A stretch of DNA of 64,000 bases from the IMG/VR virus record IMGVR_UViG_3300046463_000247, positions 1 to 64,000 of that record; one strand, written 5' to 3'. Positions 1-7,175 of this stretch are shown piece after piece. Source of the DNA: a virus. Position 1 is the stretch's first letter. Each line of letters starts with the position of its first letter. A program made the position numbers and the translations under genes. The notes under the pieces were generated by a model. The model did no database searches. It was not told where the DNA came from and saw only the letters and a list, made by a program, of their open reading frames with translations.

Positions 1-372
1 GCGGGCTTGCATAATTCCAGCTTCCCAGCCCTTGCGGAACGTGAATTGATCCGCGTGTTCGGGGAACTCGAAATTTCGGCGGAATGCTTCCTCAAACGCT
101 TCCCGCTCCCCAATCGCCCCATTGGCGGCGTCCTCACCTCTAGGCTGGGCGCGTCGATTCCACGCGGTCACAGCGGCTTTCGTGTGCAGGCCGTTCACAG
201 CGTCGAAACAGCCCATGCGGTTATTCGCGTAGCCTCGCGGACCCTCAACCAAGCAGGATTCGCAGCGCACGTAACCCACCCAGCGGGTTGCGTCCACGTC
301 CTCATATTCGTGCAGCGTGGCTTCCCCGCCACAGAACGGGCAGGCCGACAGAGGTTCTTTGTTCTCTTTCAC
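1..372 (-). CDS. Lar-like zinc-ribbon protein (partial, runs off left edge)
   Basis: The reading frame is open from a GTG start to the window edge, 124 codons without a stop. The N-terminus has CPFCGG at residues 11-16 and a second Cys pair (CESC) near residue 40, followed by AVTAWNRRA. This is the layout of Lar-type restriction-alleviation and related phage zinc-ribbon proteins. GTG was chosen because it overlaps the TGA of the upstream gene as GTGA, with a GGAG-type ribosome binding site. Lar homologues modulate type I restriction-modification in some phages; that role here is only inferred from the short Cys and AWNRR signature. The C-terminus lies outside the window. Confidence 0.72.
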   Translation of the reverse strand, partial: MKENKEPLSACPFCGGEATLHEYEDVDATRWVGYVRCESCLVEGPRGYANNRMGCFDAVNGLHTKAAVTAWNRRAQPRGEDAANGAIGEREAFEEAFRRNFEFPEHADQFTFRKGWEAGIMQAR

Positions 373-680
373 AGCTTCTCCTTGAGGGGCTTAAAGCCCG
401 TGACGGTACTGCTACTGGCCGGGAAGTGCTTGCCCAGCGCCTGTCCGACCGTCACCGTGTCAGTCGAATAGATGCGGCGGTAGTGGTCCTCCGCGCCTGC
501 GTGCCCGAGCGCCGCGACCCAGCGCAGCCCGTCTTCCTTGCTCCACGGCGAGTGCCGCTTCGCCATGTACTCTTTCCAGTCGGCGCGGTCGATGCGGCTC
601 ACCAGGCCGAAGCGGTTGGATGTGCGGCAGTAGCCCGCCGACACCAGTTCCTCGACCGTCTTCGCAGCGGACGGGCTCAT
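369..680 (-). CDS. Hypothetical protein, 103 aa
   Basis: I do not recognise this protein. It is basic and aromatic in its middle (RADWKEYMAKRHSPWSKEDG), with no membrane segment, signal peptide or Cys cluster. The ATG overlaps the stop of the H-NS-like gene as ATGA, and its own TGA overlaps the GTG of the Lar-like gene. It is therefore probably translated by coupling inside the left-end chain of small genes. Synteny in related phages would be the best guide to function. Confidence 0.75.
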   Translation of the reverse strand: MSPSAAKTVEELVSAGYCRTSNRFGLVSRIDRADWKEYMAKRHSPWSKEDGLRWVAALGHAGAEDHYRRIYSTDTVTVGQALGKHFPASSSTVTGFKPLKEKL

Positions 681-1108
681 GCTGCCGCCTTATTATTCTG
701 GGTCACGCGCTTGGACTTCTCGCCCGTCTTGATCAGATACTCGTCGCGGTTGCCGACGATCCAGCCGGGCTGGTGGCCGCGCCCGCTCCACGTCTTGCCG
801 CTCTTCGGGTCGATGTACTTCGGCGGCGACGGCACCTTGGGCTTCTTCACCGCGAACGTGGCTTCGGCCTTCTTCACCTTGGCGGGTGGCACGATCTGCG
901 TCTTCACGAACCCTAGGTCGTACGGTGACAGTTCGAATTCGGCGATCAGTTCCAGGCAGGTGCTGATGGCTTCGCGGGTTTCTTCGATGCGGGCCTCCTG
1001 CACTTCTTTTTGCAGGGCTTCCAGCTTCGCCTTCAGGTCGCGGTAACGTGACACTTTCTTCTTCTCCATTTCGTTCGGGGTAATTGCAATTGATTGCAGG
1101 ACGCTCAC
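677..1108 (-). CDS. hns: H-NS-like nucleoid-associated protein
   Basis: This 143-residue protein has the two-part H-NS design. The N-terminal half is an acidic/basic coiled coil rich in Lys, Glu and Leu (about residues 14-65). The C-terminal DNA-binding motif contains PKYIDPKSGKTWSGRGHQPG (about residues 93-112), close to the WSGRG signature of Burkholderia/Ralstonia H-NS proteins. H-NS proteins oligomerise and silence AT-rich DNA. The start is a GTG that overlaps the upstream TGA, preceded by GGGGGAAACT. This start places one copy of the dispersed 16-bp repeat within codons 4-9 (LQSIA). A later ATG would exclude it but lacks a good ribosome binding site. It is a candidate binder of the repeat or a modulator of host silencing. 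Confidence 0.88.
   Translation of the reverse strand: MSVLQSIAITPNEMEKKKVSRYRDLKAKLEALQKEVQEARIEETREAISTCLELIAEFELSPYDLGFVKTQIVPPAKVKKAEATFAVKKPKVPSPPKYIDPKSGKTWSGRGHQPGWIVGNRDEYLIKTGEKSKRVTQNNKAAA
1084..1099 (+). repeat. 16-bp dispersed repeat, copy 1
   Basis: TTGCAATTGATTGCAG; in the H-NS-like gene, codons 4-9 (LQSIA). Confidence 0.95.
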
Positions 1109-1305
1109 CAGTTTCCCCCGGCAGTTTCTGCGGACCCGAAACAGCACGGGCCGCAGAGATCGGTCGGGTACACGGTCGGCGTGCACTCGCAGTTCATGCA
1201 CGGCGTGTCCCAGTTCTTGTCGCCGTGCTTCAGATTCGGAATAGGCTTCGCGATGTGCGGCACCGGGGCCATGTTCTTCAGCTTGTTGCCATAAGGGTCG
1301 CTCAT
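1105..1305 (-). CDS. Small cysteine-rich protein, 66 aa
   Basis: The protein carries a compact Cys cluster (CMNCEC, then CGPCC about ten residues later) in its C-terminal half, which suggests one bound zinc ion. No known family is recognised. It starts with an ATGA overlap on the upstream gene and ends with a GTGA overlap on the H-NS-like gene, so all three are probably translated together. An adaptor or small DNA/RNA-binding role is possible but not shown. Confidence 0.7.
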   Translation of the reverse strand: MSDPYGNKLKNMAPVPHIAKPIPNLKHGDKNWDTPCMNCECTPTVYPTDLCGPCCFGSAETAGGNW

Positions 1306-1781
1306 TGCACTACGCTCCGCTTCAGGCTGAACGGCGGCACGTAGCGGCGATAGAAGCTACGGCTGCTCAGGTACGCGTCCATGTCGAATGTGCGCGGGTT
1401 GATGTACTGGGCCAGTTCCGGGTTGGCCGCGATCATGCGCCGCTCCACCGCAGCGAAATCCACGCCCATTTCCAGCGGCATCATCGCCGCGTCGCCGTAT
1501 CGTTGTCCGCCGTACACGGAGAAGAACGAGGACCACTGGCCCATCGCACGGTTGCCCGCCTCGGCCTGCTCGTGGAAGTTGGTCACGCGACCGGTCGGCG
1601 ACAGGCCCTTGTCGAACAGCCGCTTCACCAGCGGGTTGGCCTTCGGCAGGTTATTGATGGTCGGGTTGTACAGGTCGAGGAAGTTCGCGGTCTTCCCGAC
1701 TTTGCGCTGCTCTTCGGTCACGTCTTCCGGGCGGACGCCAAACAGGCGGGCGGCGGTGTCGCGGTGCAGGTCTTGGGTCAT
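1302..1781 (-). CDS. Protein with a family A DNA polymerase fingers-motif fragment
   Basis: This 159-residue protein opens with DLHRDTAARLFG, then VTEEQR, then KTANF. That reproduces the fingers/O-helix region of family A polymerases (D-I-H-x-x-T-A-A ... E-Q-R-x-x-x-K-x-x-N-F). The usual following GxxYG is DLYN here. A motif-A-like stretch (VDFAAVERRMIAA) appears near residue 120, after the O-helix segment rather than before it, and no HDE motif C is present. A complete polymerase lies at the right edge, so this is not simply that gene. The ATG overlaps the upstream TGA (ATGA). It may be a polymerase remnant reused for another job, or a convergent match. Confidence 0.7.
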   Translation of the reverse strand: MTQDLHRDTAARLFGVRPEDVTEEQRKVGKTANFLDLYNPTINNLPKANPLVKRLFDKGLSPTGRVTNFHEQAEAGNRAMGQWSSFFSVYGGQRYGDAAMMPLEMGVDFAAVERRMIAANPELAQYINPRTFDMDAYLSSRSFYRRYVPPFSLKRSVVQ

Positions 1782-2074
1782 AGTGAGGTGTGCAGTCCGG
1801 TTGCTTCGGTAAACAGGGCGGGCAGGTGGTCGCCGTACACGTCGGCGTGAGTGCCCTTCAGCGTCGCGGTGGCCTTGTGGATGCCGTAAAACTCCACGGT
1901 GTACAGGTCGTTGGGCTGAAGCATCACCCGGACCTTGCGGATGCCGTTGGTGCGCGGGATGCTGAACTGGAGCCCGGCGTCCAGCGCCAGGAAGTTTCTG
2001 GCCCCGGTCATTGCTGCGAACCGGCGTCCACCGAACTGCCGGAGAATCGTCTCCGCGCGCTGCTTTTTGTCCAT
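1778..2074 (-). CDS. Conserved phage hypothetical protein, 98 aa
   Basis: The N-terminus (DKKQRAETILRQFGGRRFAAMTGA) resembles a small protein found in many phages of proteobacteria whose function is not known to me. The middle has alternating basic and hydrophobic residues (KVRVML, YTVEFYG), suggesting a small beta-rich fold. AAGGAG lies nine bases before the ATG. It is the first gene behind the promoter at 2120-2148 and heads the left-end operon. Confidence 0.8.
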   Translation of the reverse strand: MDKKQRAETILRQFGGRRFAAMTGARNFLALDAGLQFSIPRTNGIRKVRVMLQPNDLYTVEFYGIHKATATLKGTHADVYGDHLPALFTEATGLHTSL

Positions 2075-2119
2075 GTCGTCGCACTCCTTGCGGTTGACAC
2101 TGGGTTAGTCGATGAAAGT

Positions 2120-2148
2120 ATTGTCGCTAAACATCTGCGGATTGTCAA
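2120..2148 (-). promoter_or_regulatory. Sigma70-type promoter, GTTTGACA family
   Basis: Read on the minus strand, TTGACA (2143-2148) is followed by 17 bases and GACAAT (2120-2125). It faces the left-end operon that begins at 2074. A copy of the 16-bp repeat begins six bases upstream of the -35 box. Confidence 0.75.
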
Positions 2149-2154
2149 ACACAT

Positions 2155-2170
2155 TTGCAATCAATTGCAG
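2155..2170 (-). repeat. 16-bp dispersed repeat, copy 2
   Basis: TTGCAATCAATTGCAG; between the 2171 stop codon and the promoter at 2148. Confidence 0.95.
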
Positions 2171-3529
2171 CTACCCGAACAGGGTAGTCGCCGCGTGGCA
2201 GACGTTGCACAGCGTCACGTTCACCGTCCACGCCTGCCCGTCTACCGGGGACTCATATTGCAGGTGGTAGGCGTGCCGGGTCCGGTGCTCGACCGTCAGC
2301 GCGTCTACCGACACATTGGCAAGGGACGGCTTGTACCACGGGACGGGGTTATTCGAGTAGGCCATAACAGTTTCCCCGGGCGACGCCTCGACGGCGTAGC
2401 TGCACCCGCCGTTTGCACAGAAGCACTTCTGAACGTGCCCCAACCTCTTGAGGAAGTCCTGGTACGGGATGATGTGGCCTGTGTCGTAATGCAGCGTATG
2501 GGGCAGGTTCTTGTCGATCCCGTAGGCATAGAAGCATGTCTGGCAGAGGAACGCGTCCACGGGCTGTCCAAGCGTGGTTCCGGTCACCTTGTAACGCTTA
2601 AGCGACTCTGATTTGGTCAGGTAGACCGAGTACTCGCTATCCACCGTGTACTCGGGCAACGCCCTCCGCAGCGTGACCGGCTTGAACAGGCGGCACTGCT
2701 CGTTGTAGCAGAAGTGGTGCGGGTGCGTGAATGACACCTTCTTGCCAGGCGTGTCCGCCAGCGCCTTCGCGGGCACCGCGCCGGTCAACTCGTGGCTGGT
2801 TTTCAGTGCCGCCAAAAGTTTCTCCTTGTCCACGCTGATCGCGACCTTCAGTTCGCCTTGGAGTTTCGGATCGGGCTGCATGTAGTGCGTCGTGCCGGTC
2901 CCATGCGTCTGGTGCATCGGGGCGACTAGGTGCTTCTCACGACGGACAATCACCAGCCACACCAGGTTGTACTGGTCGTATTCGGCATCGGTCGCGCCTG
3001 CGTCGAGCCACACCTGCACCGTTGGGGGCACTATCAGTGCCTCGTTCACCACCTCTCGCGGGACCCTCAGAAGCGTGTAATGGGCGTTTCCGCTTGGGTT
3101 AGGCCCGGCCAGCATGGTCGTCGTCTCCCTGAACCAGTAGGACAGCCATGCCGCCGTCAGTGCCGTGCGCGGGTCCTCCGAGGTCAGCGAGACGCGTGGC
3201 GACCACCCTACCGTGACCTGATTCAGCGTCGGCGTGGGAGCGAAATACAGCGTGCACTCAGGCGTCTTATCCGCAGGATTCATCCACCATTCGGTCTTCA
3301 GGGCACCGCATTGCTGCCACAGGCTTGCCCAGTCGGTCTCGGTGTAGTGCTGCGCTTTATTCGCGTCGATTAGCCACGACGGGAGTTGCTTGGGCTGAAT
3401 AGACAGGCCGATACGATCCATGTGCGGGATGTACTTGCCGTTGATGTGCGCATGGTGGGCGACGAACAGCGCGAGGTACTGCGCGAACTGGCTGCTTGAA
3501 TTGGTGTTGACCAGCGGTTTTAACGGCAC
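2171..3529 (-). CDS. Cysteine-rich protein of unknown function, 452 aa
   Basis: I do not recognise this gene. The C-terminal half (from about residue 275) carries repeated Cys pairs: CYNEQC, CQTC, CFCANGGC and CNVC. Two zinc-ribbon-like modules are therefore likely. The N-terminal half has no membrane segments or signal peptide and several Trp-rich stretches. A GTG also occurs nine bases upstream, but it overlaps the AAGGAG; the chosen GTG has that AAGGAG eight bases before it. Its own promoter lies at 3565-3592. A 16-bp repeat directly follows the stop codon. It sits just downstream of the ParB/PP-loop cassette and may belong with it. Confidence 0.8.
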   Translation of the reverse strand: MPLKPLVNTNSSSQFAQYLALFVAHHAHINGKYIPHMDRIGLSIQPKQLPSWLIDANKAQHYTETDWASLWQQCGALKTEWWMNPADKTPECTLYFAPTPTLNQVTVGWSPRVSLTSEDPRTALTAAWLSYWFRETTTMLAGPNPSGNAHYTLLRVPREVVNEALIVPPTVQVWLDAGATDAEYDQYNLVWLVIVRREKHLVAPMHQTHGTGTTHYMQPDPKLQGELKVAISVDKEKLLAALKTSHELTGAVPAKALADTPGKKVSFTHPHHFCYNEQCRLFKPVTLRRALPEYTVDSEYSVYLTKSESLKRYKVTGTTLGQPVDAFLCQTCFYAYGIDKNLPHTLHYDTGHIIPYQDFLKRLGHVQKCFCANGGCSYAVEASPGETVMAYSNNPVPWYKPSLANVSVDALTVEHRTRHAYHLQYESPVDGQAWTVNVTLCNVCHAATTLFG

Positions 3530-3564
3530 GAAAGGCACTCCTTGCCCGGTTTATTCACCCGGTC

Positions 3565-3592
3565 AGTATAGCCTACCGACCGGGATTGTCAA
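3565..3592 (-). promoter_or_regulatory. Sigma70-type promoter, GTTTGACA family, with operator-like inverted repeat
   Basis: TTGACA (3587-3592), 16 bases, then TATACT (3565-3570), read leftward. A perfect inverted repeat, CCCGGTC (3558-3564) and GACCGGG (3578-3584), brackets the -10 box and most of the spacer, as an operator would. Confidence 0.75.
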
Positions 3593-3595
3593 ACA

Positions 3596-5161
3596 TTAGC
3601 TGAGGTCCCGGCCCAGATACTTGCCGAATACCTCGCGGGCGCGTACCGCCAGCCCCATGCGCGAACCGTCCTTGTACGGCAGGTCGAATTCGAGGTCAAT
3701 GGCCTCCTTCAGCAGCCGGTCGGGCACGCGGCGCGCGTGACGGCATTCCGCGTAGCAGTTCGCCTCTGCCGCCTTGACTTCGACCTTGGCGAAGAACACG
3801 TCCAGCATCTTCTTCAGTTCCTCTGGCTCGAAGAACTTCTGGGCCTTGAAGAAGCGCGTGTCGTTGCCCAGCGTCACGTTCGGCTCGGCGTTGTTGACGC
3901 GCAGGTGGTTGCCGATCTTGAAGCCCTGAAGCGTCTTGGCGTGCTGGGTGCCGATGAACACGCCCGTCGAGTACCGCGACATCGCCGCGAGGATCGTCAG
4001 GTAGGCCATGCGGTCTTCGTGGTGCGGGATCGAGTTCAGCACGAAGCTGCTGATGATGCTGTCCGGCCCGCTTCCCGCGTCCGCCAGCGCCTCCAGACGG
4101 TCCAGGTAGGCACTGATCAGCGCCCGGCTCGCGTTCGGGTCCACGTCGGTCGTCTCGGGCGGGCTGTAGTACGGCTCGAACGGGGTGCAGTCGAACCCGG
4201 CTTCCCGCATCATCGTCGCGTCGTGCAGCGTGCCCGCGCCCATGTCGAAGATCACCTTGCCGTAGCGCCGCGCGAACGCCGCGCGTGAGTCCTCGTTGTT
4301 GGTCGGCAGCAGCGCAAGGTCGGAATTGACGTTGCCGTCGATCACCTGCTTCGTGTTCATCGTGTTGCTGATGATCCGGCCATAGACGAAGTACGGGTAG
4401 GTGCGCGACAGCCCGTGAATCTGCGCCTGCACCGACTTGCGGCGAAACGCGTTGAAGCGCAGTTCTTCGCGGAAATGGGACTGGATGTCGAAGTCCATCG
4501 CGAGGAAGTTCAGCGCCATGTAGGCGAAGTCCGCCGCCGCTTCGGGCACCTCCACCACGTCGAGCATGTCCACGCCCTTGCCGTAGTAGCCGTGCGCGCG
4601 GCCCGCACCGTTCAGCAGCCGGTTGCCGCAGACCACGAGGGGCATGTAGACCCGCGCGTCCACCAGCGCCCCGCCACCGGCCCTCACGTTCTCCGTCACG
4701 TCAGGACCCGCCATCCCCACGGCCTCCTGTGCCGACATCGTGCGCAGCGCGTCGATGCACGGGTAGTAGGTGTCGGGCTCGATGTCCGGCAGGTTCGCCG
4801 TCAGGTTGGTGGCCTTCTCCAGGTACTCGGTGAACGCCCGCTTCGCGTCGGTCGCGAACGTGTCCATGTCGTTGGTGCCCTTGTTGAAGAGCACGTTCAG
4901 CCCCTTCTCCTGGTCGTCGGGCACGTCGAGTTCGACCACCGGCACCTTCGTGTAGCCCACCATCTTGGCGGCGGTCGTGCGCTGGTGGCCCGACAGGATC
5001 ACGCCGTTCTTGTTGACGAAGATCGGCAGCACGAAGCCAAGCTTGCGCAGCGAGATCGCGACCTGCTGTAGCCGCTCCGGCACCATCTTGCGGGGGTTGT
5101 ACTCCGCGCCGTGGAACGTGCTGATGTCCCGCAGCACGACCGGGTTGCTTGCGTGCTTCAT
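3596..5161 (-). CDS. ParB-fold protein fused to a class I methyltransferase-like domain
   Basis: Residues about 5-90 form a ParB/sulfiredoxin-type N-terminal domain: NPRKMVPERLQQVAISLRKLGF, then ILSGHQRTTAAKMVG. This is the GHxR box that binds nucleotide in ParB-like proteins. Residues about 300-420 look like a class I SAM-dependent methyltransferase, with a glycine motif (FDMGAGTLHDATMMREAGFD) and a motif-IV-like SSFVLNSIPHHEDR. No DPPY motif of DNA adenine methylases is present. The ATG overlaps the TGA of the second ParB-fold gene (ATGA), so the two are co-translated. The family is often linked to DNA or nucleotide modification; the substrate here is unknown. About 521 residues. Confidence 0.8.
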   Translation of the reverse strand: MKHASNPVVLRDISTFHGAEYNPRKMVPERLQQVAISLRKLGFVLPIFVNKNGVILSGHQRTTAAKMVGYTKVPVVELDVPDDQEKGLNVLFNKGTNDMDTFATDAKRAFTEYLEKATNLTANLPDIEPDTYYPCIDALRTMSAQEAVGMAGPDVTENVRAGGGALVDARVYMPLVVCGNRLLNGAGRAHGYYGKGVDMLDVVEVPEAAADFAYMALNFLAMDFDIQSHFREELRFNAFRRKSVQAQIHGLSRTYPYFVYGRIISNTMNTKQVIDGNVNSDLALLPTNNEDSRAAFARRYGKVIFDMGAGTLHDATMMREAGFDCTPFEPYYSPPETTDVDPNASRALISAYLDRLEALADAGSGPDSIISSFVLNSIPHHEDRMAYLTILAAMSRYSTGVFIGTQHAKTLQGFKIGNHLRVNNAEPNVTLGNDTRFFKAQKFFEPEELKKMLDVFFAKVEVKAAEANCYAECRHARRVPDRLLKEAIDLEFDLPYKDGSRMGLAVRAREVFGKYLGRDLS

Positions 5162-5880
5162 TCTGCCGTGCCCCCCGGCTGGGCGACCGGCTGCTGCGCG
5201 TTTGCAATTGATTGCAGCGACTCGGCAGACGGCCCGCCGATGGTCGAGACGGTGAAGCCCAGACGGCGTGCGATTTCGTTCACCAGGTCGGCGCGGCGCG
5301 GAAAGTCCTTCAGCAGGCTTGCTTCCCACTGCTTGTAGTCGTTCACGTGCACCTTGAACTTGTACAGGCCGATGTTCAGCACGATATGCTCGCGGCTGAT
5401 GACCTGCTTATTGCTCGCCACCGATCCGCACACCGCCTCGTAGCTGAGGTCCTTCAGGCAGTCCGCGTCAATCTGGCCGCACAGGCAGTCCAGTTCTTCC
5501 TTGCTGAAGCCGGTCGATTCGAGGTCGAAGCCCAGTTCGCCCAGCAGCCGCAGTTCTTCCGACAGCTTCGATTCGTCCCACTTCGCGTTCTCCGACACGC
5601 GGTTATCGGCGAGGCGGAACGCCTTGATCTGCGCGTCGCTCAGGTGGTCCGCCGTGATGGTAGCGACTTCCGTCAGACCCAGTTCCGTGCTGGCGCGGTA
5701 GCGCGTGTGGCCGGTGACGATCACGCCGTCCTTGTCCACCACAATCGGCACGAGGAAGCCGAAGTCCTCAATTGACTTCTTCACGCCCGCCACGGCTTCG
5801 TCGTTCACGCGCGGGTTGTTCCAGTACGGCTTGACCTCGCCCAGCGCGCGATAGACGATTGCGATCTTGTTCTGTTCCAT
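5158..5880 (-). CDS. ParB-like nuclease-domain protein, 240 aa
   Basis: The first 110 residues follow the ParB N-terminal pattern: NNPRVNDEAVAGVKKSIEDF, VDKDGVIVTGHTRYRAST (GHTR box), then a helix pair DAQIKAFRLADNRVSE. This matches the stand-alone ParB-like proteins of phages rather than chromosomal ParB. I see no clear ParB central helix-turn-helix, and there is no ParA in the window. The C-terminal tail contains a 16-bp repeat in frame (LQSIA, near residue 223) followed by a low-complexity end. It has a good AAGGGG ribosome binding site and lies 15 bases after the PP-loop gene. Confidence 0.85.
   Translation of the reverse strand: MEQNKIAIVYRALGEVKPYWNNPRVNDEAVAGVKKSIEDFGFLVPIVVDKDGVIVTGHTRYRASTELGLTEVATITADHLSDAQIKAFRLADNRVSENAKWDESKLSEELRLLGELGFDLESTGFSKEELDCLCGQIDADCLKDLSYEAVCGSVASNKQVISREHIVLNIGLYKFKVHVNDYKQWEASLLKDFPRRADLVNEIARRLGFTVSTIGGPSAESLQSIANAQQPVAQPGGTAE
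5202..5217 (+). repeat. 16-bp dispersed repeat, copy 3
   Basis: TTGCAATTGATTGCAG; in the C-terminal tail of the ParB-like gene (LQSIA). Confidence 0.95.
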
Positions 5881-5895
5881 GCGTTACCCCTTGAG

Positions 5896-7092
5896 TTATT
5901 CGAGCCCGGCCATCGTGGCGCGGATGTTGTCGTCCTGCAAAATCGGGTTCTCCAGGCGAATCTTGCCGATGCCCGCGCCCGTGTAGAAGCCCACCTTCTT
6001 CGCCTTGTCATGCCAGCTTCCGCCCGACACGTAGCGGTCGAGCAGCGCATAGTACAGCGGCTTGCTGGTCTCGACCGGCGTCACTTCCAGACTCAGGCCC
6101 AGCAGGAATTCGAGCACGTCGCGGTTCACGAACAGGTCGGTCGTGCGCAGCGGCTGGAACACCTTGTAGACCATCAGGTTGTTCGGCAGCGTGTATAGCT
6201 GGTGATCAATCCGGTACTTCGACCACTTCTGCGAGGTCGGGTAGTCCTCGGCCTTCAGGAACTTGCCGGTCGTCATGATGTCGTTGCCCAGCACCACGTC
6301 GGCGAGGTCGGCGGCAGCGATCCACTCGGCCCCGATGCCCTCGGCGAAGCGCGCGACCACGCGGTTGCACATGCCCATCAGCACGTTGCTGTAGTCCGTC
6401 ATTTCAATATGGGCCAGCGTCTCGGCCAGCAGCGATTGCAGGCCCTCGTCGTCGCCCGGGAGCGGCAGGAAGTGGTACTCCAGACCCAGTTGCTCGGCGT
6501 ACTTGCGCGCGTAGCTGGGATCGAAGTCTTCCTCGGTGCGGCCCACGCAGACGCACACCTGGTCGATGCCCGCGTGCTTGAGCGCCAGCGCGGTTAGCAG
6601 ACCGTCGGTGCCGCCGCTGATGGTCGTGACGACCTTCTTGCCGCGCAGGAACTCGGCAGCGCCCACCAGCCGTTTCAGAAGCTCCGATGCGGCCTCGTCC
6701 ATCGGCATCTTCCAGTTCGGTTCGGGCTTGATGATGTCGAGCACGTAGCGGCGCAGGCCCTTGGCCGACAGGTGGTAGCCGACGCCTTCCTTGCAGCGCA
6801 CGATGTCCTTGATCTTGAAGCCGTTCGCCTGGACGAATGCCTTGATCGACGTGTAGGACTGGGAGAAGTGTAGTTCGCCTTCCCGGTGCACGTAGTACAG
6901 CGGGATCATGCCGGGGGCGGACTGGTACAGGTAGCAGGCGCGCGGCCCGCCGTATGCCTTGAAGGCGACGCCGCCAATCGGGGCGATCAGGCCCGCGCCG
7001 AAGTTGCGTTGCTCGCGGATCGCGGAGTCGTGCTCTTCGTAGTGGAAGGACTGCGGGTCAGAAACCGACCACGACTGAACGGTTTTTAGCAT
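5896..7092 (-). CDS. Asparagine-synthase-like PP-loop ATP pyrophosphatase
   Basis: At about residue 145 there is a PP-loop, TISGGTDGLLTALALKHAG, the SGGxD motif by which this superfamily adenylates a carboxyl or amide. The N-terminal 110 residues echo the second half of a glutamine amidotransferase domain (ELHFSQSYTSIKAF), but no catalytic Cys2 is present, so free ammonia or another amine donor would be needed. At 398 residues it is shorter than asparagine synthetase (about 550). It shares an operon with two ParB-fold genes, a context compatible with hypermodification of a base or small molecule. The promoter and a 16-bp repeat lie directly upstream. Confidence 0.82.
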   Translation of the reverse strand: MLKTVQSWSVSDPQSFHYEEHDSAIREQRNFGAGLIAPIGGVAFKAYGGPRACYLYQSAPGMIPLYYVHREGELHFSQSYTSIKAFVQANGFKIKDIVRCKEGVGYHLSAKGLRRYVLDIIKPEPNWKMPMDEAASELLKRLVGAAEFLRGKKVVTTISGGTDGLLTALALKHAGIDQVCVCVGRTEEDFDPSYARKYAEQLGLEYHFLPLPGDDEGLQSLLAETLAHIEMTDYSNVLMGMCNRVVARFAEGIGAEWIAAADLADVVLGNDIMTTGKFLKAEDYPTSQKWSKYRIDHQLYTLPNNLMVYKVFQPLRTTDLFVNRDVLEFLLGLSLEVTPVETSKPLYYALLDRYVSGGSWHDKAKKVGFYTGAGIGKIRLENPILQDDNIRATMAGLE

Positions 7093-7122
7093 GTCTGGCT
7101 TCGTAAAGTGTAAAGGTGCCGA

Positions 7123-7151
7123 AGTGTAGCGCCTTCACTTCGCGAAGCCAA
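7123..7151 (-). promoter_or_regulatory. Promoter candidate for the PP-loop/ParB operon, inside a large inverted repeat
   Basis: TTGGCT (7146-7151), 17 bases, then TACACT (7123-7128), read leftward. The -10 context TACACTTCGG equals that of the promoter at 52919-52947. Arms at 7096-7110 and 7136-7150 form a 15-bp inverted repeat (13 of 15 pairs) around the -10 box. A 16-bp repeat starts five bases upstream of the -35 box. Confidence 0.6.
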
Positions 7152-7155
7152 CTTT

Positions 7156-7171
7156 TTGCAATTGATTGCAG
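7156..7171 (+). repeat. 16-bp dispersed repeat, copy 4
   Basis: TTGCAATTGATTGCAG; intergenic, five bases upstream of a -35 box. Confidence 0.95.
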
Positions 7172-7175
7172 CGGG

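Noticed and set aside
1302-2084. Longer N-terminus for the polymerase-motif protein
   Set aside because: The first 100 codons are another frame of the well-supported 1778-2074 gene; the ATG at 1781 has the coupled ATGA overlap.
5158-5880. True plasmid/chromosome partition ParB
   Set aside because: No ParA partner and no visible central helix-turn-helix; it better fits stand-alone phage ParB-like proteins, so a parS role for the 16-bp repeat stays only a hypothesis.
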